Assembly: GCA_005778315.1 (NCBI GenBank)
Contig: SXOW01000013.1
Span: forward strand, 1-7,635
Origin: Acidobacteriota bacterium
Lineage (GTDB): Bacteria; Acidobacteriota; Vicinamibacteria; Vicinamibacterales; UBA8438
Direction: 5' to 3'
Length of the DNA: 7,635 nt
Under the pieces are notes generated by a model. It searched no databases. It saw nothing but the letters and a program-made list of their open reading frames with translations, and was not told the origin of the DNA. Within the stretch, counting starts at the first letter, position 1; each line of letters starts with the position of its first letter. Of the stretch, positions 5,570-7,635 are shown one piece after another. The translations under genes were made by a program, and so were the position numbers.

Positions 5570-6580
5570 ATGACCAAGCAAGAATACTGGGCGGCGTGCG
5601 TGACACTCTCGTGCGGGTTGGCACTGGCTGGGCCCGCCTCCGCCCAGTGCGAACCGGAGGGCGACACCCAGTTCGTGTGTGGACCGATCAGTCCTGAGGA
5701 CCTCGCCCTCGTCCGCGAGACTCCCTGGGTGATCGTCGCGAGCATGGAGGATGACGGATACCTGTCAGCGGCGGACAGCCGGGATGGTGGCACGACTCGT
5801 CTTTTCCCGACCGGCACCGCGGTGGCGCGGCACGACAGTGGGCAGTATGCCGATTGTCCGGGCATGAGCACCGATGGTTTCCGCGCGCATGGCATCAGCC
5901 TGCGTCCCGGACCCGGGGGCCTGCATGACCTGTATGTCGTGCGCCACGGGGCACGTGAAGCGGTCGAAGTGTTCGAGGTGGACGCGCGTGGGAGCACGCC
6001 GACCCTCACCTGGGTCGGGTGCGCGGTGGCACCGGACGGGCTGGGCCTGAACGCCGTGGTGGCGCTGCCCGATGGCGGGTTCGCGGCGACCAGCCCACGC
6101 ACACGCGACATCTGGGAGTGGCACGCGACTGCACCCTGGGTGCGGGTGCCCGGGAGCGAGGACATTGGCCCGAATGGGATTGAAGTGTCGCCCGATGGGG
6201 CCTGGTTCCTGGTGGCCGGCTACGCGAGCCAGTCCGTCATCAGGCTGTCGCGCGGGCAGACACCGGTTCAGCAAACCCGGGTCGGGGTGGGATTCAACGT
6301 CGACAACGTCCACTGGGCGGCCGACGGCACCTTGCTGGCGGCCGGCCACACCGCCCTCACGCCGAGCGGGGTGGGCGACTGTATCGCTCGACGCGGCTGC
6401 GAGGGCATCGTGTCGTTCGTCGCGCGGGTGGACACGGACGCCATGACGCAGCGCGAGATCTTCCGCTATCCGACCGACGATCGGCTGATTCTCGGCACCA
6501 CGGCCATTCAGGTCGGGGAAGAATTATGGGTCGGTCAGGTGGCCGGCGGTACCCATATCGTCAGAGTCCCGCTACGCTGA
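5570..6580 (+). CDS. Secreted paraoxonase/arylesterase-like beta-propeller, possible lactonase
   Basis: This 336-residue protein has a Sec signal peptide (cleavage likely after ASA near 25). Matched by eye to human PON1, it shows every expected metal and catalytic position in order: calcium ligands E43-D44 (PEDLAL, for E53-D54), N161 (LNAVVALPDGG, for N168), N202 (PNGIEVSPDG, for N224) and D245-N246 (VDN, for D269-N270), plus the histidine dyad H107 (RAHGIS, for H115) and H126 (VVRHG, for H134). The 19-residue spacing between the histidines is identical. The N161-N202 interval is 41 residues against 56 in PON1, so the active-site cover is shorter and no residue clearly matches D183. PON enzymes hydrolyse lactones and aryl esters, so a periplasmic lactonase or esterase is likely, with the substrate unknown. 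A broader SMP-30/gluconolactonase-like role is the alternative. The start codon is supported by the signal peptide and the adjacent TATAAT. It is divergent from the SPOR gene. Confidence 0.75.
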   Translation: MTKQEYWAACVTLSCGLALAGPASAQCEPEGDTQFVCGPISPEDLALVRETPWVIVASMEDDGYLSAADSRDGGTTRLFPTGTAVARHDSGQYADCPGMSTDGFRAHGISLRPGPGGLHDLYVVRHGAREAVEVFEVDARGSTPTLTWVGCAVAPDGLGLNAVVALPDGGFAATSPRTRDIWEWHATAPWVRVPGSEDIGPNGIEVSPDGAWFLVAGYASQSVIRLSRGQTPVQQTRVGVGFNVDNVHWAADGTLLAAGHTALTPSGVGDCIARRGCEGIVSFVARVDTDAMTQREIFRYPTDDRLILGTTAIQVGEELWVGQVAGGTHIVRVPLR

Positions 6581-6588
6581 CGGCCGCA

Positions 6589-7635
6589 TCAGGCGAGTTG
6601 GGCGAAGACCCGGCGGACCACCTCGACAAGCCAGTCTGTTTCTTCCGAGGTGATGATGAGAGGCGGCGCGATACGGATGACGTGCTCGTGCGTCTCCTTG
6701 CACAGGAGGCCCTGCGCCTGCAGCGCCTCGCAGTAGCGACGGGCACCGCCGGCCGATGCATGCAGCTCGAGCGCCACCCAGAGACCGCGCCCGCGCACCT
6801 CACGGAGACTCGGACTGCTGATCTGGCGAAGCTGGTCAAGCAGACGCGCGCCCAGAGTGGCCGAGTTCTCCACCAGTCGCTCGTCGGTGAGGACCCGCAG
6901 CGCTTCCCGAGCGACCGCGCAGGCGAGCGGGTTTCCGCCAAACGTCGACCCGTGGTCGCCTGGACCGAAGACCTGCATGGGCTTCTCGTGAGCCAGCACC
7001 GCCGACACCGGATAACAGCCGCCACCGAGGGCTTTGCCGACGATGACCACGTCCGGCTGGATACCCTCATGCTCGTACGCGAAGAGCCGTCCCGTGCGTC
7101 CGAGGCCACTCTGTATTTCGTCCACCATCAGCAGCACATCGTGTTCTCGGCAGGTGGCTGCGAGGTCGCTGAGATAGCCGTCTGGCGGGACGATGATGCC
7201 GGCCTCGCCTTGAATCGGTTCGATCAGGACCGCCGCCACATTCGGATGGATCGCCGATCGCACCGCGTCGATGTCCCCGAACGGGAGGCACCGGAAACCC
7301 GGCGTGAATGGACCAAAACCGCGCCGGTACTGCTCATGGGTCGAAAATCCCACGATTGTCGTGGTGCGCCCGTGAAAGTTGTTGGCAAAGACCAGAATTT
7401 CGGCCTGGTCCTGTTCGACGCCCTTGACGGTGTAGGCCCACTTCCGCGCCATCTTGATGGCCGTTTCGACCGCTTCGGCCCCTGTGTTCATCGGCAGCAC
7501 CCGCGGAAAGCCGGTGAGGCGGGCGATCTCTTCATAGAAAGGGCCGAGTTGGTCGTTGCGGAAGGCACGGGACGTGAGCGTCAGGCGCGCCGCCTGTCGT
7601 TGGAGGGCGGCCACAATGCGCGGATGACAGTGGCC
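6589..7635 (-). CDS. rocD: Ornithine aminotransferase, N-terminus beyond window edge
   Basis: This PLP enzyme moves the delta-amino group of ornithine to 2-oxoglutarate, giving glutamate semialdehyde in arginine and proline metabolism in the cytoplasm. The visible 348 codons begin with GHCHPRIV, a hallmark of the family that normally follows roughly 50 or more residues, so the gene starts to the right of the window. Strong family marks follow: LTLTSRAFRNDQLGPFYE, PMNTGAEAVETAIK, NNFHGRTT, EPIQGEAGI, VDEIQSGLGRTG (D172 should bind the PLP ring nitrogen), GKALGGG (K201 should form the Schiff base), HGSTFGGNPLA, and IRIAPPL (R331, for the substrate carboxylate arginine). These patterns match ornithine aminotransferase rather than acetylornithine or GABA aminotransferase. 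A GTG at 7614 is internal, not the start. It is convergent with the paraoxonase-like gene, with an 8-nt gap and no clear terminator. Confidence 0.93.
   Translation of the reverse strand, partial: GHCHPRIVAALQRQAARLTLTSRAFRNDQLGPFYEEIARLTGFPRVLPMNTGAEAVETAIKMARKWAYTVKGVEQDQAEILVFANNFHGRTTTIVGFSTHEQYRRGFGPFTPGFRCLPFGDIDAVRSAIHPNVAAVLIEPIQGEAGIIVPPDGYLSDLAATCREHDVLLMVDEIQSGLGRTGRLFAYEHEGIQPDVVIVGKALGGGCYPVSAVLAHEKPMQVFGPGDHGSTFGGNPLACAVAREALRVLTDERLVENSATLGARLLDQLRQISSPSLREVRGRGLWVALELHASAGGARRYCEALQAQGLLCKETHEHVIRIAPPLIITSEETDWLVEVVRRVFAQLA

Noticed and set aside
5344..6165. Minus-strand open frame of about 270 codons across the divergent region
   Set aside because: It overlaps the paraoxonase-like gene in antisense and runs through both predicted promoters. 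The product shows no domain and it has no ribosome site.
6574..6594. CTGA/TCAG dyad between the convergent genes as a shared terminator
   Set aside because: The stem is 4 bp with a GC-rich loop and no T residues on either side, too weak for an intrinsic terminator.
1..7635. Search for tRNA, CRISPR, insertion-sequence ends, toxin-antitoxin or defence genes
   Set aside because: No cloverleaf, spaced repeats, transposase, terminal repeats or defence-type domains were seen; nearly all the sequence is accounted for by seven genes with short gaps.

Overview
This is a GC-rich (roughly two-thirds G+C by eye) chromosomal stretch from a Gram-negative-type bacterium. The signs are Sec signal peptides, a lipobox, a cell-wall amidase with an N-terminal membrane anchor, and a SPOR-domain protein. 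The mix of a PAL-like NHL propeller, a GT-C-like membrane protein and an FKBP lipoprotein reminds me of Acidobacteriota (Vicinamibacteria-like), but that placement is inference. There are no rRNA or tRNA genes, mobile elements, CRISPR arrays or phage genes. Coding density is high.

Layout. Positions 5381 down to 1 hold five genes, all on the minus strand. In transcription order they are: a SPOR-domain membrane protein (5381-4728); a zinc N-acetylmuramoyl-L-alanine amidase (4677-3739); a signal-peptide-bearing NHL propeller related to peptidylamidoglycolate lyase (3634-2525); a tandem FKBP-type peptidyl-prolyl isomerase lipoprotein (2373-1597); and a polytopic GT-C-like membrane protein (1530 to beyond the left edge). 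The gaps are 50, 104, 151 and 66 nt, so this is a directon and perhaps more than one transcription unit. Divergent from it, a secreted paraoxonase/arylesterase-like propeller runs on the plus strand (5570-6580). It converges, with an 8-nt gap, on an ornithine aminotransferase (rocD) on the minus strand whose N-terminus lies beyond the right edge.

How the genes fit together. Every complete product is predicted to act in or face the periplasm. SPOR domains bind denuded glycan strands, which amidases produce, so the first two genes form a plausible peptidoglycan-remodelling pair. The FKBP lipoprotein could be an envelope foldase. The two propellers and the GT-C-like protein have no clear pathway link to these. 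RocD is a cytoplasmic metabolic enzyme and looks unrelated.

The window looks mostly ordinary, and I do not see a clearly new multi-gene system. The most interesting DNA is the 188-nt divergent intergenic region (5382-5569). On each strand a -10-like hexamer sits about 7 nt before the start codon with no clear Shine-Dalgarno, which suggests leaderless mRNAs in both directions. A perfect 10-bp inverted repeat brackets one of these promoters. Other points of interest are a PAL-like propeller that keeps the zinc and arginine residues but lacks the catalytic tyrosine, a paraoxonase-like protein with all expected ligands but a shorter central segment, and an amidase ending in a fourfold tripeptide repeat.
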